Source of the DNA: Pyrocephalus nanus
Lineage: Eukaryota; Chordata; Aves; Passeriformes; Tyrannidae
DNA length: 64,000 nucleotides
Assembly (NCBI GenBank): GCA_038380795.1
Contig: CM076259.1
Location: 60,717,938 to 60,781,937 of the forward strand
Direction of reading: 5' to 3'
The notes below the pieces were generated by a model. It made no database searches. It worked only from the letters and a program-made list of their open reading frames with translations, and had not been told where the DNA came from. Below, piece after piece: positions 35,315 through 49,302 of this stretch (its first letter is position 1; each line of letters starts with the position of its first letter). A program made the translations under genes and the position numbers.

Positions 35315-35600
35315 AGTTTTGCTCACCCCTGCACTGGCTCCCTGTTTCACTGTATCAAGTTCAAAAGTTCTGACATCAAGCTCTGCAAGGCTGTACCCCT
35401 TCTGTAGCACCCTCCCCTTCTGCTTCCCTTTTGTTGTTACTACTCTCTGCTTACCATATTGCATTCCACTCCTGGTACTGGTCTTATCAGTCTATTTTCA
35501 TTTTACTTTGCTACATTTGTCATGCAGCCTTTCTCTCCTGGAACACCCATCTGAACAGATCTCCGAAGTTATATTTCTCTTGTTTTCAAAACTGTCCAGA
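35315..35600 (+). mobile_element. Ancient L2/CR1-like LINE remnant (tentative)
   Basis: One + frame reads 'LHWLPVSLYQVQKF' from about 35331. This resembles the conserved LHWLPV block near the C-terminus of L2/CR1-group reverse transcriptases. It is followed by stop-interrupted sequence ending in 'SWNTHLN'. The local GC is higher than the surrounding intron. It is heavily mutated and non-functional. The call rests on one motif, so the limits and family are uncertain. Confidence 0.45.
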
Positions 35601-38600
35601 TGAATACTGTTTCTACAAGCAGTAGATCATCTGTAATAGATCATCCACTCAATGACAATATCTGAAAAAGTAGAAAAATTATTTGCTACTATAGATAAAA
35701 AAAAATTTAATTGCACATGCTTTTTTAAATTTATGTGTGGAAAATATATATAAGATCATGCTTCCCTTTATCTTCCTCTTCTATAGAGAGGCTGAGACTG
35801 AATTCTTTATGGCATATGCTTTATGTCATCTGGTTATTTCTATTCATCTTGGCCTTTTGAGATATAAATTTACAGATAAACTACATTTTGACACCGCTAA
35901 TTTATGGGTAGTAAAACAATGACTTTTGAACTTTCTTCCAGCTGCTTCTATCTCCTTTGACACCATTTATTGTGCACGTCCTTTCTGTACCTGAAAGTGC
36001 CTGCTTATCATATTATTCTTTTTATAATACTAGTTCCTCCATTAAATTGTGTTGCAGAAATTTAGCTAATCTTGCTCTAGGCCCCAGTCCTGCTATTGAT
36101 TTTTCATATGTGAAGTGGCAAGGGACGGGCTTTTTTATTCTAGTGTTCTTGAATGGCATTCTGTGATATCAGTCTTCTGTTATAGATTACAGCTGATCGG
36201 GCTGTTGATGAGGATGGACAGGTTACCTTTTCCTTTCTTGTTTATGCCTGAGCTAAAGACTAGCAAGTCGGTTTTGTTTGCTGAGCATTATTAATCTATC
36301 TTATCAAATAGTTTGAATTTTTCTCTGTGTGTGATGGGTTTAGTAAGATTACAAGAATAGTTCTGAATTAATCTTTAAAGGAAAAACATGTTAGGCTATA
36401 GCATTGTTTTTGTTGTGCTTAAAATAGATACAATAAAAGATGATGGTTCCAGATTTATAAATAAATTTAGTAAAAAATCAGTTTAAAATTAGTAACAAAA
36501 TTTAGTAAAAAATTTAAAGCTTGAAAATCAACGTAGATTATACTCAAAGCAGGGGTTTGTTTAGTTCAAACATAAGTTTAAATTCTGGAATACTGGAATT
36601 TCATATTGCTTTCCACTTACAGTATAGTTTCGGTGTTACTCTTCCTCAGGAAGAACACAACAATTCCTGCTCTAACAATATTTCAAATGAGAGGGTCTAA
36701 CAACATGTCACTTGGTAGACTGGAAGATTTATGAAAACTGAAAAAGGTCTGATGCTTGTTCTTTGTGATTAGAAAGTGGCGAGGGGGGTTAGTTCAATAA
36801 CAAGTTTTTGTTAAATTGAGCATGATTCTGCCCAGTTGAGATGACCTTATTACTTAGTTTGATGCCACCATGTGTGTTTGGTACATTTCTAGTGAAGTGA
36901 GTCGCACTGTTTAACTGGAAATGACATAACTGTGATGTATTGGGAAAAACAAATAGTGGTAGGATTGAGAGTGGGGATCTCTATTGGCATGTATAATATA
37001 ATGCAGTTTATGTAATAAAATGATCATTGTTCTGGAATGAGTAAAAGAAAACATAAATAAACAAAAAAGATTAAGTCATACTGCAGTTGTTGCACAAAAA
37101 ATTCAGCTGTGAGAGAGCAGTGCCAGCCTGAATAGCAGAGGATTCAAGCAGAACCATTGCCCAGCCCTCTGGCAGAGAATAGTGCTGTTTTAATACATAC
37201 ACTGTGCTGGTGTTGAGCTGGGCCAGGGGATTGATCCTGAGATGCCACCTGGCTGCAGTGCTTGTATTAATAGGACTTTTCTAAGCAACCTCAGGTTCCC
37301 TAAATATTTCACAAGCTGCATGCAGTAAGAACTGTCTGTACATAGCAAATGGATTTTTTTAATCTAACTTTTTAAACAAAATTTACCTCTGTAGCCACTG
37401 TAAAGTGATATAAATATAATTTACTGGAAATTAGATCAGATCTTTCCAACAAACATTGCATTTTTCCCACTCTCCTTCAAAATGGAGCAGGTAATTATTT
37501 TTCTATTACATGTATGTATTTATATAAATTTTGTGGCATAGAGTAACTTAGATCTTACGTGCAGAAAATTTTCAGGTCTTCTTTTAATATCTAGGATTCT
37601 GACAGCTAACTTACAAGCACCAGAGCAACATAAATTATTCTCCCTGCAGAACACATTGCAATTAATTGCAAAATTTGGATGGGATATTTACTTTTATTTG
37701 CAGCTCATTATCTCAATCATACATCTCCTGTCAACCAGGAGGATGAGTGCAAAATTAGTGTGAAGATAATCTGAAACCTACTTTCTGTCAAGGAAAAGGA
37801 ATTAGGCAGAGATGGCTCAGTAACTGTACCCAGAACTATCAGCTGTATAGTAAAATTCTGGTCTCCATCCTATCAGGCAGTATTGCACTGCTGCCTTCCT
37901 CAGATAATGGCCCTCTCCATCTCTAGGATGCTCCTGTCTCATGTTGGAAGCCTTTAAATCTCTCAGCTAGAATTTATGTCCTTTACCTCATTCATTTAAT
38001 CAGCCTGACCATGCAGGACCTGCTGTTGCCTAAGAAGGTCCATGTGCACATGTACTGTGAAGCTGCTTTTTACTGTTCAGTATGGCTTATATGTCACAAA
38101 CTCTCTGAATCCACATGGTTTTCAGGAATAACAGCTCAGTCAGGAGGCCCAAGTTTAAAATGAATTTAAGGAGGAGGTTTTTCCTAATTTGAATGGTTTG
38201 GATAAACTCCCTCTATGTGTGTGTGTGAATAAATATGTTTATATAGACTCAGAGTTCTGTATTGTTTTTTTTGTTTATATTGCTGAATACATATGCTGAA
38301 TTTCATAAGTTTAAGACCATTTAAACTTTACTGTAAACAAAGGAAAAAAGCTGATCATTTTAATTTGCTTTCATGCCACTGAGCTTCATGCCACAGAAAT
38401 GAATGTTAAATTTAAATATGCCTTACATTTCTCTGATTTTGAGTAATTGTCTTGTCATGGCAGGACATGGCCTAACTAGTAAGAACAAAGCAGAATTAAT
38501 GTAAGTCTGAACTTAGCAAATACTAGCCCCTCAGAATGTGAGTAGGTGTTTGAGCTTCAGTTGCCTGCAGATGTCCATGAAGCAAACTCCTGGTTGTATA

Positions 38601-40166
38601 GTTCCTTAAAAAATTATTAGCTTGAAAACAATAAGTGTTTGACAGTATTGTGTCCATTATTGGCGAAGTAAGTGGGAAAGGTAAACACTGTCTCTGTCAC
38701 ATACACACTTATGAAGTCTAATAATAGTCAAGAACATAACTAGAAATAATGTTACAGGTCTTTGTTTTCCGTGGCTATTCAAACAAAGTAATAAAAAAAG
38801 CAAGTTGGGCTGCAGTGTTTAGTAGGATAAAGGATACTACTGTCTCTAGAGATCTTGTGAATGCTGACGTGATCAGTCTTATTAAGGATGTTTTGAAAGG
38901 CTGTAAGTGTGGAAGTGGAAGTGGACTTGGTTTTTGAGGCTATACTCTGCCAGGCTTTTTTTTTTTTTTTTTTTTTTTTGTGTTTCCTTTACAATTCTCT
39001 GTCTCTTTCCCTGACTTGTTCTGATCTGTGGGCCTAAGTGCACTTGGTCTAGAGTTTCTTTGCCACAAGGTGACTTGTGACTTTAAATATAAATTCTGTG
39101 CTCTAAAAATCAGTTATCTAATTAAGAAGCCATTTAAAGTGTGTAAATTAAAAATAGGACAGTAAAGCTTCAAAAATAAATGATCTGGGAACAGTGCAAT
39201 TAAGCAAACTTTGTAACAAAAAATGCACTCGCTAGCTGGGATTTTTAATTTCCTTGTTTAAAAGCTACAATAATTTCCTTATTGTGTTTTGGAGAAGGGA
39301 AGGAAGCCTTGGCAGAAGTGAGATTCTGTTACAAGAAGAAACTTGTCTGATACAGGGAGCAGCATTGCTAAATCACGTTTTGCTTTTACTATAATTTTTT
39401 AGGCTGGAAGATAGAGAGTTAATGCAATGCTTTTGACTAGTATTAAAGCAAGTGTCTTCAAAGAGATTATTTAGAAATCTGACTCACTTTTACAACTTTT
39501 GTGGTCCAGGAGCTCCTGGATACTTTATAAATCAATTTGAAGCAGTCAAGAGAGAAGGTGTATTCCATTGGCTATTCAGAAAAAATTTGTCATGACCCCA
39601 CTTAGCTTTCATACTATGAAATACTGTTTCCTTCTTTTAATACAGAAATGAAAGCATAATTGGGACATGACTCAAATTTACAGGTTGCCGTAGATGTAAG
39701 AAGAGGTTTAAATGTCCATTTGGCAGCAAAAATGATAGCTAGTATCTGACAACTGTCTAATTTTAGACTGACTTAATCCAAGAAATAGATTTCATACACA
39801 TTCATAGCAGTTTCTTGTTAGAAATAGTGTTAAAATATCATATTTATTACAGTAATACCACTGTATATAAACTTCTTGTTTGAAGTTGTGCTCAGTATTG
39901 CCAGATCCTACACTTCCAACTCAACTTTACAAAAGTTGCTCCTTTAGGAATGCTGAAATGAGGATGGATGCCAGTTTCATCCAGATGATTAAACCATTTG
40001 TCATCAAATGCTTAGAACCTGTCTAGGCAGTTAAGAAGTACATTTTACAATGTTGAATATCTGTATAATGCTTAACAAGATTCGTCGTATTTTATTATGG
40101 CCTATTTATTATGGCCTGCATGCTGTGAGGATCAAATATATGCTTCATTACAGAATGCTATTGCTG

Positions 40167-40211
40167 ATTATTATCATCGTCATCATAATCATCATCATTA
40201 TTATTATTATA
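40167..40211. repeat. Trinucleotide microsatellite (ATC/ATT)
   Basis: Interrupted run of atc, gtc and att triplets inside the intron. It is likely length-polymorphic. Confidence 0.8.
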
Positions 40212-40616
40212 TTTTGCTTAAATATATTCCCTCTAGAGGAACAAGAACCTTTTTAAAAACTCAGATCCACATACTAGCAGTTTTCCATTTCATCTTAATG
40301 CATTTGGTTATATAACCATGGTATCGAATTCTTCATGTGAAGAAATGAACAAAAAAGTAGAACAGCTTAAGCAAATAGTTTTGAATGTTTCTACACAAAT
40401 TAAATTAACTTTCAGAATTAACCTGTCCTTCAAATAAGAATTTGCTCTCGTTTCAGGTAATGTGTAAACATTTTCCCATGTGTTTTGTTTTACATTGTGA
40501 CAACAGGACATAGATTGTTGCATGTTTTAAGGCTAATAAGATGTTACAGTGGTATTATTTGTATTATTAAACATCTAGGAGCTGAAATTTCATTTGTTAT
40601 TACTGTTTTGCTCTAG

Positions 40617-40722
40617 GATGTCAGCTGTAATGAAATCACAGCTTTGCCACAGCAGATAGGCCAGCTGAAGTCTTTAAAAGAACTGAATGTCAGAAGAAAT
40701 TACCTCGAAGTTTTACCCCAAG
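40617..40722 (+). CDS. LRCH1: LRCH1 window exon 3 (LRR)
   Basis: 106 bases encoding 'DVSCNEITALPQQIGQLKSL' and on to 'NYLEVLPQ', plus the first base of the next Glu codon. The acceptor is 'ctctag' and the donor is g|gtaaaa. It holds one to two canonical LRR units with Asn at the expected positions. Confidence 0.95.
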
Positions 40723-41215
40723 GTAAAAGCAAATGAACAAAAAATGCCTTTACAGTAGCTCTTTTTAGTAGCATTTTGGAAGTATTTTTTACTCATTTTA
40801 GTAAATAGGATTAAAAAGTAGCAATTACTTTGTGTTCAAAATTAATCCATTTGAGTTTGCAAAATAGAACCTTGTGGTATTCACTAAAGAACAGTGTCTG
40901 AGGTTTTTTTAGTATCTTTATGATTCTAGGCATCTTTTAAGTTACACAGGCATCTGCATGCAATATGGGAACTGTCAACAGAGTTTCAGGAAAAAAAGAT
41001 ATTTCAAAATATTGGTTTTAATATTTATTAACACTTGAATAATAATAACAACAGTCTTTTCATCTTGCAGAATTGAATGGAGTAAATGTTGATCTTATTC
41101 CTCTCTGAATTTGTATTTTTCCTGAATGCAAAAAAAAGTGCTTTATACGGAAATATTATTTTATGACAAAAATAAAACCGGATATAACACCTTTTCTCTA
41201 TTTTGTTGCTTTTAG
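40723..41215. other. LRCH1 intron after window exon 3
   Basis: 493 bases, GT-AG; no feature recognised. Confidence 0.8.
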
Positions 41216-41352
41216 AACTAGTGCATCTTCCCTTGGTAAAGTTTGACTTTTCCTGCAATAAAGTGCTTGTGATTCCAATTTGTTTTAGAAAGATGGTGCA
41301 GTTACAAGTATTATTGCTTGAGAATAATCCTTTGCAATCTCCACCAGCACAA
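41216..41352 (+). CDS. LRCH1: LRCH1 window exon 4 (last LRRs)
   Basis: 137 bases encoding 'ELVHLPLVKFDFSCNKVLVI' through 'LLENNPLQSPPAQ', the end of the LRR ladder. Entry is phase 1 (G|AA) after 'ttttag'; exit is phase 0 at caa|gtaagt. Confidence 0.95.
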
Positions 41353-42518
41353 GTAAGTAACATCTATGATTTAAATTTTGCCTTAATATTGGGGGGATGA
41401 TAGCAAATTATAGACTGTAAAATGTCACCTTCTGCAATTGCGGGCTTCTGAATTTCAGTCATCACAGACTTTAGTTGTTGACACCTAAATAGGAAATATC
41501 TAAATAAGACATGGAAAATATCCTGTGTTCTCTGTATGAATCTGTGCACTCCTTGAACCAACACACATCTGGAAGATTTCCATTCTGTTAGGTGCTTGTT
41601 TATTTTTATCATTCCTATCTGCATAGGAAACCTAATATCAGAATAGGTATATAATTTTGAAAAAGAGAAGTGAAAAATCTGGATAATTTTTCTTTCTGTT
41701 AAGAAGAATCCAGTTCTAGGAGGTTCTGCAGTGATTTACTATTAACTTAAAAGTATGCAGATGGTCTAGAACATAAACCATGTGAAATTCATTTAATTTT
41801 ATAATGTGAGTTTATAGATTGTGATACACAAAGAAATCAAGATCCTATTCTGAACTCTAGGCCACGCTGAGTAATAATTATAATAAATGAATGGAACCTG
41901 TGCTCTGCATCTCTGAAAGCTACAATTGTTCTAAATTAACAGCTGTTGAAATACTGAAGAATTTGTATTACATTGGAGAAATGGTTTTCATTCAATAATG
42001 ATGCTGCTTTTAAATTAAAAAAAAAAAGAGAGCAAGTTGAAGTGTGCACTTTAAGAAAAAAAATCCTAAAATGCAGGTGAAATCCATCATAAATATGCTT
42101 GGACACTTGCAAAAATGATGTGACCAAAAATATAAATGACACACTAATTAATTAAATGTCAATGTTAACTAATTTGGAAAATAATTATTCGATTTATAGT
42201 TAGCTATAGGCCGCACCATATATTTTACTGTAACTTTTTTTAATTAAAAGCTCATTTGGATTTTTTTTAATTAGACTACATTATTTTCTTGTTTTCTGTC
42301 TTTATCTCTGAGGGTATTTTTACTGGTACACAAATAATTGATTAGGTAATTAAAATACTTAGTAATTTAAAAAATAATAAAATCTATTTTTCTTTATGTG
42401 ATATTTATTGTAATAATAGTATTTGGTTTTCAGGGAGGTTTAGGCTAAATGACATTTGGAATAAATTATTTTTTTTATTCTAGTCATAAATCTAACTTTT
42501 TTTTTTCTTATCTAACAG
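41353..42518. other. LRCH1 intron after window exon 4
   Basis: 1166 bases, GT-AG, AT-rich; no feature recognised. Confidence 0.8.
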
Positions 42519-42646
42519 ATTTGTACAAAGGGTAAGGTGCATATATTCAAATATCTGACTGTACAAGCTTGTCAGATTAAAACAGCAGACTCACTGTATC
42601 TTAATGCCATAGAACCACAGCATTTGCCACAACCTGTGGAAGAGAG
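42519..42646 (+). CDS. LRCH1: LRCH1 window exon 5 (LRR C-cap)
   Basis: 128 bases encoding 'ICTKGKVHIFKYLTVQACQI' and on to 'LPQPVEE'. The ICxKGKVHIFKYL block caps the LRR domain and is shared by all LRCH paralogues. The acceptor is 'aacag' and the donor ag|gtatgt; the exon ends with two bases of a Ser codon. Confidence 0.95.
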
Positions 42647-44650
42647 GTATGTATGAAAGTCTCACCTAGTTTTTCCATGTAATTCTTATAAGCAAAGTGA
42701 AATAATGTTTATCTTTAGATTCACAAGCTTTGTTTCTTTAGATGCTATTTAGAGAGTGCTTTTCTGAACAGAGATTTGTTTTACTTTGTTTTAATTTAAA
42801 TTAGTTTGCTTTTATTCTAATGAAGTGCCTCTAAGAGCTTGGGAAAAAAATTATTAATCAGTTCCAATTGAAGTTAGCAGCATGTTAGTTAAGAGTTTAA
42901 AAGTGAACCTTAGTTTAAATCTAACCTCTTACTAGTGGCCTCCTTTAATATATTGAAAATAATTCAGATGGTAGTAACATTGTGTGTTCAAACTTTCATA
43001 AAGTAAAGTAAACATATTAGCACACTAAATAAATTTTAATTTCTTGTGGTGTTTTATGATTTATATGTTGTTGTACATTTGTGATATAATTTTTAATTCA
43101 TCCGAAGTCTTAGACATCAAGCAAAGAGAACTGCATAAATGCTGAGATTCTTTTAAAGTGAAGCATGCTATCTGTTAGCAAAAGGACAAAATCTTCCGTG
43201 TCTTGTGTCAAATATCTAGGAAATACCATCTTATACCATGGTTTAAGGACAGGAACTGGATATGAAGCAGCTTCTTTCTATGAGATTCTCCATAGCTAGT
43301 TGGAAATGATCTTTCAGCTAGCTCTTTCTTTGCTGTGGGCAGTGTAATGTAACCAATCAGAGAAAGTATGATATTTTTGGAGAGAAGTACTCAATAAAAA
43401 CAAAGGGTTGATTTGAATAATAATAGAGATGTGGCTTCTAAAACCCTGGGGGGAGAAAACAAGAACTGTTATGGAATCTCCCCTTCAGTCATCTGAAATT
43501 CAAACAAATTCTTTGAAAAAAACAAATTGTTTTTCTCCGTGTACCTTTGGAGACATCTTTGTGAATTTCTATCAGATAAATGTCAAGGGTGACAAGAATC
43601 CAGGATGAAGAGTAGGTTTTCCATTTGGGAAACACCTCTTGGTTTTCTCTTTTGTTCTTTTAGTATATAAGAAAATTGGCAGGAATGTCATATCCCGTAT
43701 GATGTTTGGATCATAGTGGAGATCACAGGTTAGGGTAAGGGGATAGTCAGAGTAGGTATCAGTTGGTAAGTAACAGTCTAATGCTCTATCACATAATAAT
43801 TACTAAATTTTTATTTTAGAGCATAACTTTATACTTCTAATGAAAAAACATAACCCAGTTAGGATTTCCATAGGCAGTTGCTATGAAAAAGTCCTTAGTG
43901 TTTACTGGTAAGAGGTAATTTAAGATTAGGATGAATTAATCAGACACCTTATTCATGTGAAGACTGATAAAGCTCCTTTTTTAAATTGCTGTATCAATCT
44001 GGATTCAATATTACAGCTACCAGGATAGCAAATGAAGAGATAATAGAGTATACTTTAAAAAAAGTTAGATGATGAGAGTATTGCATTTAATAGTGTACTT
44101 CAAAATGAGTAGAGGGTATATCAGGTAATGAAACCAGAAGAGAGAGCAGTTGCCATTATTTATAGTAATTTTCTTAAAAACCTAAATTTCAGAGTCTATT
44201 TTAAAGCACCAAAAAGAGGTTTTTGTGTTAATAATTACTCTGAGCCGCAGGGAGATATTTTTAATGGATCAGTGGTTACAATTAAATCAGTTGACTTCAG
44301 TTTGAGTTCAGCTATTTTGGTTGCTTCTCCCACAGTAAATTGCTTCAGTTGGACTCCTGTGCTACTTAGCTAGTAACTAAAGATTTTAGCCTAGTGTATA
44401 GACAAAAGTAAGCTTATAGCAGATGATTTCTGTTGTTTTCATTAATCCTTAGGTTAACCAACCATTCTGTCTGATCTGTTTTACTACAACCAGACTGTAA
44501 ATTTTTAGTTTTTAACTGTACTATTTCACCCTCAGCCATTAAGACTGGTTAGAAATTTGCTCTGATTTAAGTGAAATGAGGACAGAATTTGAACGTAAAT
44601 TCTGTGTTAGCTTTTTACCAATTTTTTTTTTTTTTTTAATTCACATCTAG
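42647..44650. other. LRCH1 intron after window exon 5
   Basis: 2004 bases, GT-AG; the acceptor follows a long T-run and 'cacatctag'. The 81-codon frame at 44128-44373 has no recognised motif. Confidence 0.75.
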
Positions 44651-44735
44651 CATTGATGACATCTACCCAAGTAAAAAGGACTCAGATTCAGGTGTGGGTA
44701 GTGATAATGGTGATAAACGTTTGTCAGCAACAGAG
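44651..44735 (+). CDS. LRCH1: LRCH1 window exon 6 (Ser/Asp linker)
   Basis: 85 bases encoding 'SIDDIYPSKKDSDSGVGSDN' then 'GDKRLSATE'. This is the strongest paralogue marker for LRCH1. The leading 'SIDDIYPS' part may differ in other vertebrates through alternative acceptor use (from memory). It is acidic and Ser-rich, with likely phosphorylation sites. Confidence 0.95.
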
Positions 44736-47700
44736 GTAAGTTACTTGCTCTTTATATCCAGCTCCCCTTCCAGCACTGGTATTTTGACTATATTTTTAAT
44801 TAGGGTAAAAATTTGAATAGATTTTTAGCCATAAAAACCCTGCAACCATATCCTTGACATAAATTTCCCACTAAGAAATGGCTGAAACAAAGGTAAAAGG
44901 AGACTGGGATATTTTAAATTCTTTTTGACTGTATGCTGTCTGGAGAGGGCAGTTAGATACCCACTTCCAAGTGGTCAGCAACCTACCAATAGTGAAAATT
45001 CATTAGAGTTCTCAAGCAGTTTATGTAATCTAGAGAATGAGAACCAAACCAGACTCCACATGTGCTGTTTTCAGTGAAGTAAATATGCCAACAGGTTACA
45101 CACTTAGGACTTCTCACTTGATTTCTCTCTGACTGATAACACTTTCCTGTGGGGAATTAATAGTGCCCAGTCCCAATATGTTCTATGATGGTGTTATGGC
45201 AGATTGCTGTAGTGCAGAAACTTTAGAAACTTTGCATATCTTAATGCATTTACATGCTCTGGCAGTTAGGCAGTGCTGGAAATAAACCTTCAGACTCTTT
45301 AATGAACTATGTTGTCCAACTGAGAAAAGAGAAAGAATACCTTTGTGGGATTAGTGTTATCCGAAGCAGTTAGATCTGACTTTCCTAGACCTTTTTTTCT
45401 GAGGCACTGCTCAGCTGAACAGGGCACTAAATCTAGTTAGAGTTGAACTGAATAAATAATGATAAGTAAATAATTACCAATATAATTCAGTAATGAACTT
45501 TCTGAAATGTACAGTAACAGAATTTGTGGTCTGACCTTATGGGAAATATCTAGGTCACAATAGAAGAATGACCTTCTCACTACTTAAAATAATTTTACAC
45601 TGATTCTTTAGTGTTTCTCTCCTCCTTTAAGGAAAAGGGATTCTGTCGCTTTTGAAACAAATGTATAGAGAATCAAGCTTATGTACTGAATTTTTAGTTA
45701 CTAAAAAGCAAATTGAATGTGAATCCAGTTACACACTGATTGGTCTGTTAAATGCAATAGCATTTAAAAAAATCAAACATGGAGATTTCCAAGTATTTGG
45801 GCAAGTTTCTTGGTAGATGGAAGTGAAGCAGAGTTGTAATGATTTCTGGCCAAACCACTAGTGGTTTCCCTCTAGCTGTAAGAACATGCAGTCTGTTCAG
45901 AGACATTTACAAACTGTTTTGCCATTCTTACACTTCTGAAGCTCACTTAGCTTGTTAGTAGAACTATTATTCCAGAACTTCCTCTTTAGTGATAAGTATC
46001 ACCGTTAGAAAATAGATAATATTACCTGTAATCAAAATGTAGCAATGCTGCAAAAAATATTTTAAAGACACTTAACAGTGAGCCAATACATTTTTAGTAG
46101 CACAAAGTTGTTTTTTTTCTTTTATATGAGAACTGTTTACTCGTTCCATCCCTGCCTGACTACTGCTCTGCTATTAACAAGAGATAGATACTGAGATCAG
46201 TAATCCCAAATGTGTTTGGTAATAAATTCACCACTCACTTTCCTTCTAATGAGATCTTTAATACCTTTGTAGCACATAAGAATTGTGTGAGAAATATTAG
46301 CATGTTGCAAATACAGATTCACATACATTGCCAATTACAGTCAGAAAGCTACATACCAAACGAAAAACGAAAAATAAACATTGAATGATCAGTCATAAAA
46401 TGATCATTAAAACACATCTCGGGGTTTTCATGAATACAAATCACCATTTAGTCTGAAGGGCAGTGGCTATTGAGTTCCCAGTCTTTTACAGGAAATAACT
46501 AATATGTCATTTTGCATGTGTGTATCTTAAAAACAGTAACTTAAATTAATCGCTTGTTTGACTACTAATGTATTTTTTAGGAAGCTTGTAAATTGGCTTT
46601 GGCTGAATACACCTAGGAGGGAATACTAGTTACGTATGTCTGTCTGATTTGGTAGGGTCATTACAGCATCCATTTTCAAAGCTATAATCATCTTGGGCAT
46701 TTCAAGTGAAAGCTATCTTGTAGTGTTGCTGTCAAATTGATCACAGCAACTTGAAGTCATTGTCTGCTTTAAGGTAGCGTACTCCTCTACTTCGTCTTTT
46801 AGGAAGAGTGTAGCATTTTGATTCCTTTTCAACCTTACTTTGACCTTATTTTTTTCTTTTGTTGAAATTCATTAGAAGGAGAGGGTACTTGCTAAGATCC
46901 AGATGGTGTCCATGCTTTATTTCCCATATGAGTGATGCATTAGTACCCACAGGAATGTGTATGAACGTTCTGTCCAAATGCATCATCTGAATTCTGTGTT
47001 AGACTAATGTTAGGTATTTTTTGATTCTCATACATCTATTGTCTTCTGTTGCTAGCTGAATAAAAAATAAAACTGTGAACGAAGGAAGTGAGATACAGTT
47101 TTTCACGTGTGAAGGAGCAATACTTTAGTATTATTGCAGGCTGCTTTGGATAGTTTCTGTTTCAGATATACTGGCAGGAAACGCCTGGAAAATCGTTTGC
47201 AGAATTCTATAGGTCTTGAAAGTGAGACATAGCCTGCTAAAGGAATAATTTTTTATTTCCAAACTGAATGGCCCATGGCTTTTTTTATACTAACACTCGA
47301 AAATATTTTTCTTGAAGTGTGTGTTACTCTGCTGAAAAAAAAAATTTACATGTTTTAGTATTCAGAACTTCTAATAATGTGTGTAGGAACATTTTACTTT
47401 ACTATTTTCAAGTGATAGTTGAAAAATTAACAAAACATGAACTTTCATCTAGTGTAACTAAATTTAGTGCTTACATGTCACAGAAGATGCAAGCTGAAAG
47501 ACAGAGAAGGAACTTCACTGTAACATTGGTTGTCTGAATGAATTTATGCTGTGCATGTCTTTTTTATTTCAAGCTGTTGGATTGTCATTGGTTCATATCT
47601 AAAAGTACAGTGACTTTTGTGCTTAGAATGCTTGGAGCATGGTTTGTTTCTTTTCTGTTTGAGATAGTAAATTGCTTGAATTTAAAATATAAGTATTTTA

Positions 47701-49196
47701 ACATTTAGAATTTATTTTGAAAATGCCTTATGAAGTCCCTGGACATACTTCTGAAATATTTTTCCCTTCAAGAAGAAGAATACAGCCAGTGAATTCATAG
47801 AGTTAATAATGTGTTTATAAGGAAGCTTATAAGCTTATAATGCAGCTTATAAGGAAGAACATTCATGGTTCTCCATGTTTACAAAATGTTGTAATTCCAA
47901 GGTATTCTGGGAAAATAGGAATAACCACATGTATCTTTGCAGTGTTTAGGAACAAGGTAGATTTGCTCCATCCTTTATCACAAACCTTAGATTCAGGATT
48001 TAAACAAATATTTTCTACCTGGTATATAAACATATAAAGGTAGCAAGAATGGCATAGTTCTACTAGAAGCTAGCAACTATGGAATTAAATAACTCATTGT
48101 TTGTAACACTCTCCCATTCCGTTGGAGATCTTTTGTTAAAATGGTCTGAGCTGATAACATCAGGAATATTATTTCCTTAAAATATATATTCTTGAGGGAT
48201 ATGGAACAAACTCCTATATATGTGTTATAACAGTTATAATTACAGAATGCATGTGTGGAATACGTATGTGTAGAGTAGCAAGTTACAGAAATAGAGCATT
48301 TAAAGAATAAGTAACACCTGTGGGTTTGTGGGAAACACATTTGCAAAGCTCTGAGACAGTTGTTAGTGCTAAGTTCTCTCTCTCAGGAGAATTAAGAATA
48401 AAAATTTGGCCTCTTCTGCAAACTGTGGTTTTGCTCTAGTTCACCTCAGGAGAGAATATGGGGAGGTCTCATTAGAGCCAGGTCACTGCTGGCCCTTCAG
48501 AGCGGCAGAGCCTTAGTGGCCTGGAACAGAAGTGAAGCCTAGTGTATCAGTGCTTCTTTGTGCAGCCACTGTCTGTAAAGTCATGGACAGGATAGCCTTG
48601 TAGATAGAAGTAATGTGTTTTAATGTACCAGCTAATACAGCTGAAAAAAAAACGGATGAGCTTTTAAGCCAAGACAAGCTATTGTACTTGAGAGTCTATG
48701 CTTTTTTTTCCCCAGCTCTATCAGTTAATGTAATTAAAGATATTGCTTCATCTGCAAAGTTCATCTTACTCACTTTGAGGCATTCAGTTAACAAGCTGCA
48801 TTGTAAAAGCGGGGAAGAAGTGTCTTGGAGGGAAAGAAAACAAGGACTGTGATAAGAGACTCAGTGTTTCTACAGACTTTGGTGGCTACAAGTAGCCCCT
48901 ATTTTCAGCTGGCCCAGGAAAGCACAGAGAGCAGCACAGTGCAGCACTATCACTGCAAGGAAGAGACTGGTGCAGTAAGGGAGATAGGAAAAGAGGACAG
49001 ATGAATTGTTCTGCTTGGCAAACCTGTAAGGATGTATTCAGCATGACTACAACTTCCTACAACAGGATTTGGTCATGTGCTCTGGTATCCTTTCCCATGT
49101 TAACTGGCAACTCTTTAGTGAGCACTCTTCCCAGGATGTACATTTTTATCAGTCTAGGTTTGGTTTGGAACTAGTGTTTCTCTTATTTTTTCCTAG
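44736..49196. other. LRCH1 intron after window exon 6
   Basis: 4461 bases, GT-AG. Contains small local direct repeats of 'gcttataa' near 47823-47856. No host exon or named repeat was recognised. Confidence 0.7.
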
Positions 49197-49302
49197 CCAT
49201 CTGATGAAGATAATGTCAGCTTTAATGTTCCAATGTCAGACATCATGGAAGAAGATCATATTATAAAGGAAGATTCAGGTCACCGTGCTAACTCAAGAAA
49301 AG
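49197..49302 (+). CDS. LRCH1: LRCH1 window exon 7 (acidic linker)
   Basis: 106 bases encoding 'PSDEDNVSFNVPMSDIMEED' and on to 'HRANSRK'. The acceptor is 'tcctag'; the donor is g|gttgga, weaker than consensus. Phase 1 exit. It aligns with the recalled LRCH1 'PSDEDTVSLNVPMS' segment. Confidence 0.93.

Larger units (their letters stand above)
35059..40616. other. LRCH1 intron after window exon 2
   Basis: 5558 bases. It contains an old LINE remnant near 35315-35600, a T-run at about 38958-38979 and an ATC/ATT trinucleotide tract at about 40167-40211. No host exon or RNA gene was recognised; short frames such as 35319-35603 overlap the LINE remnant. Confidence 0.75.
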
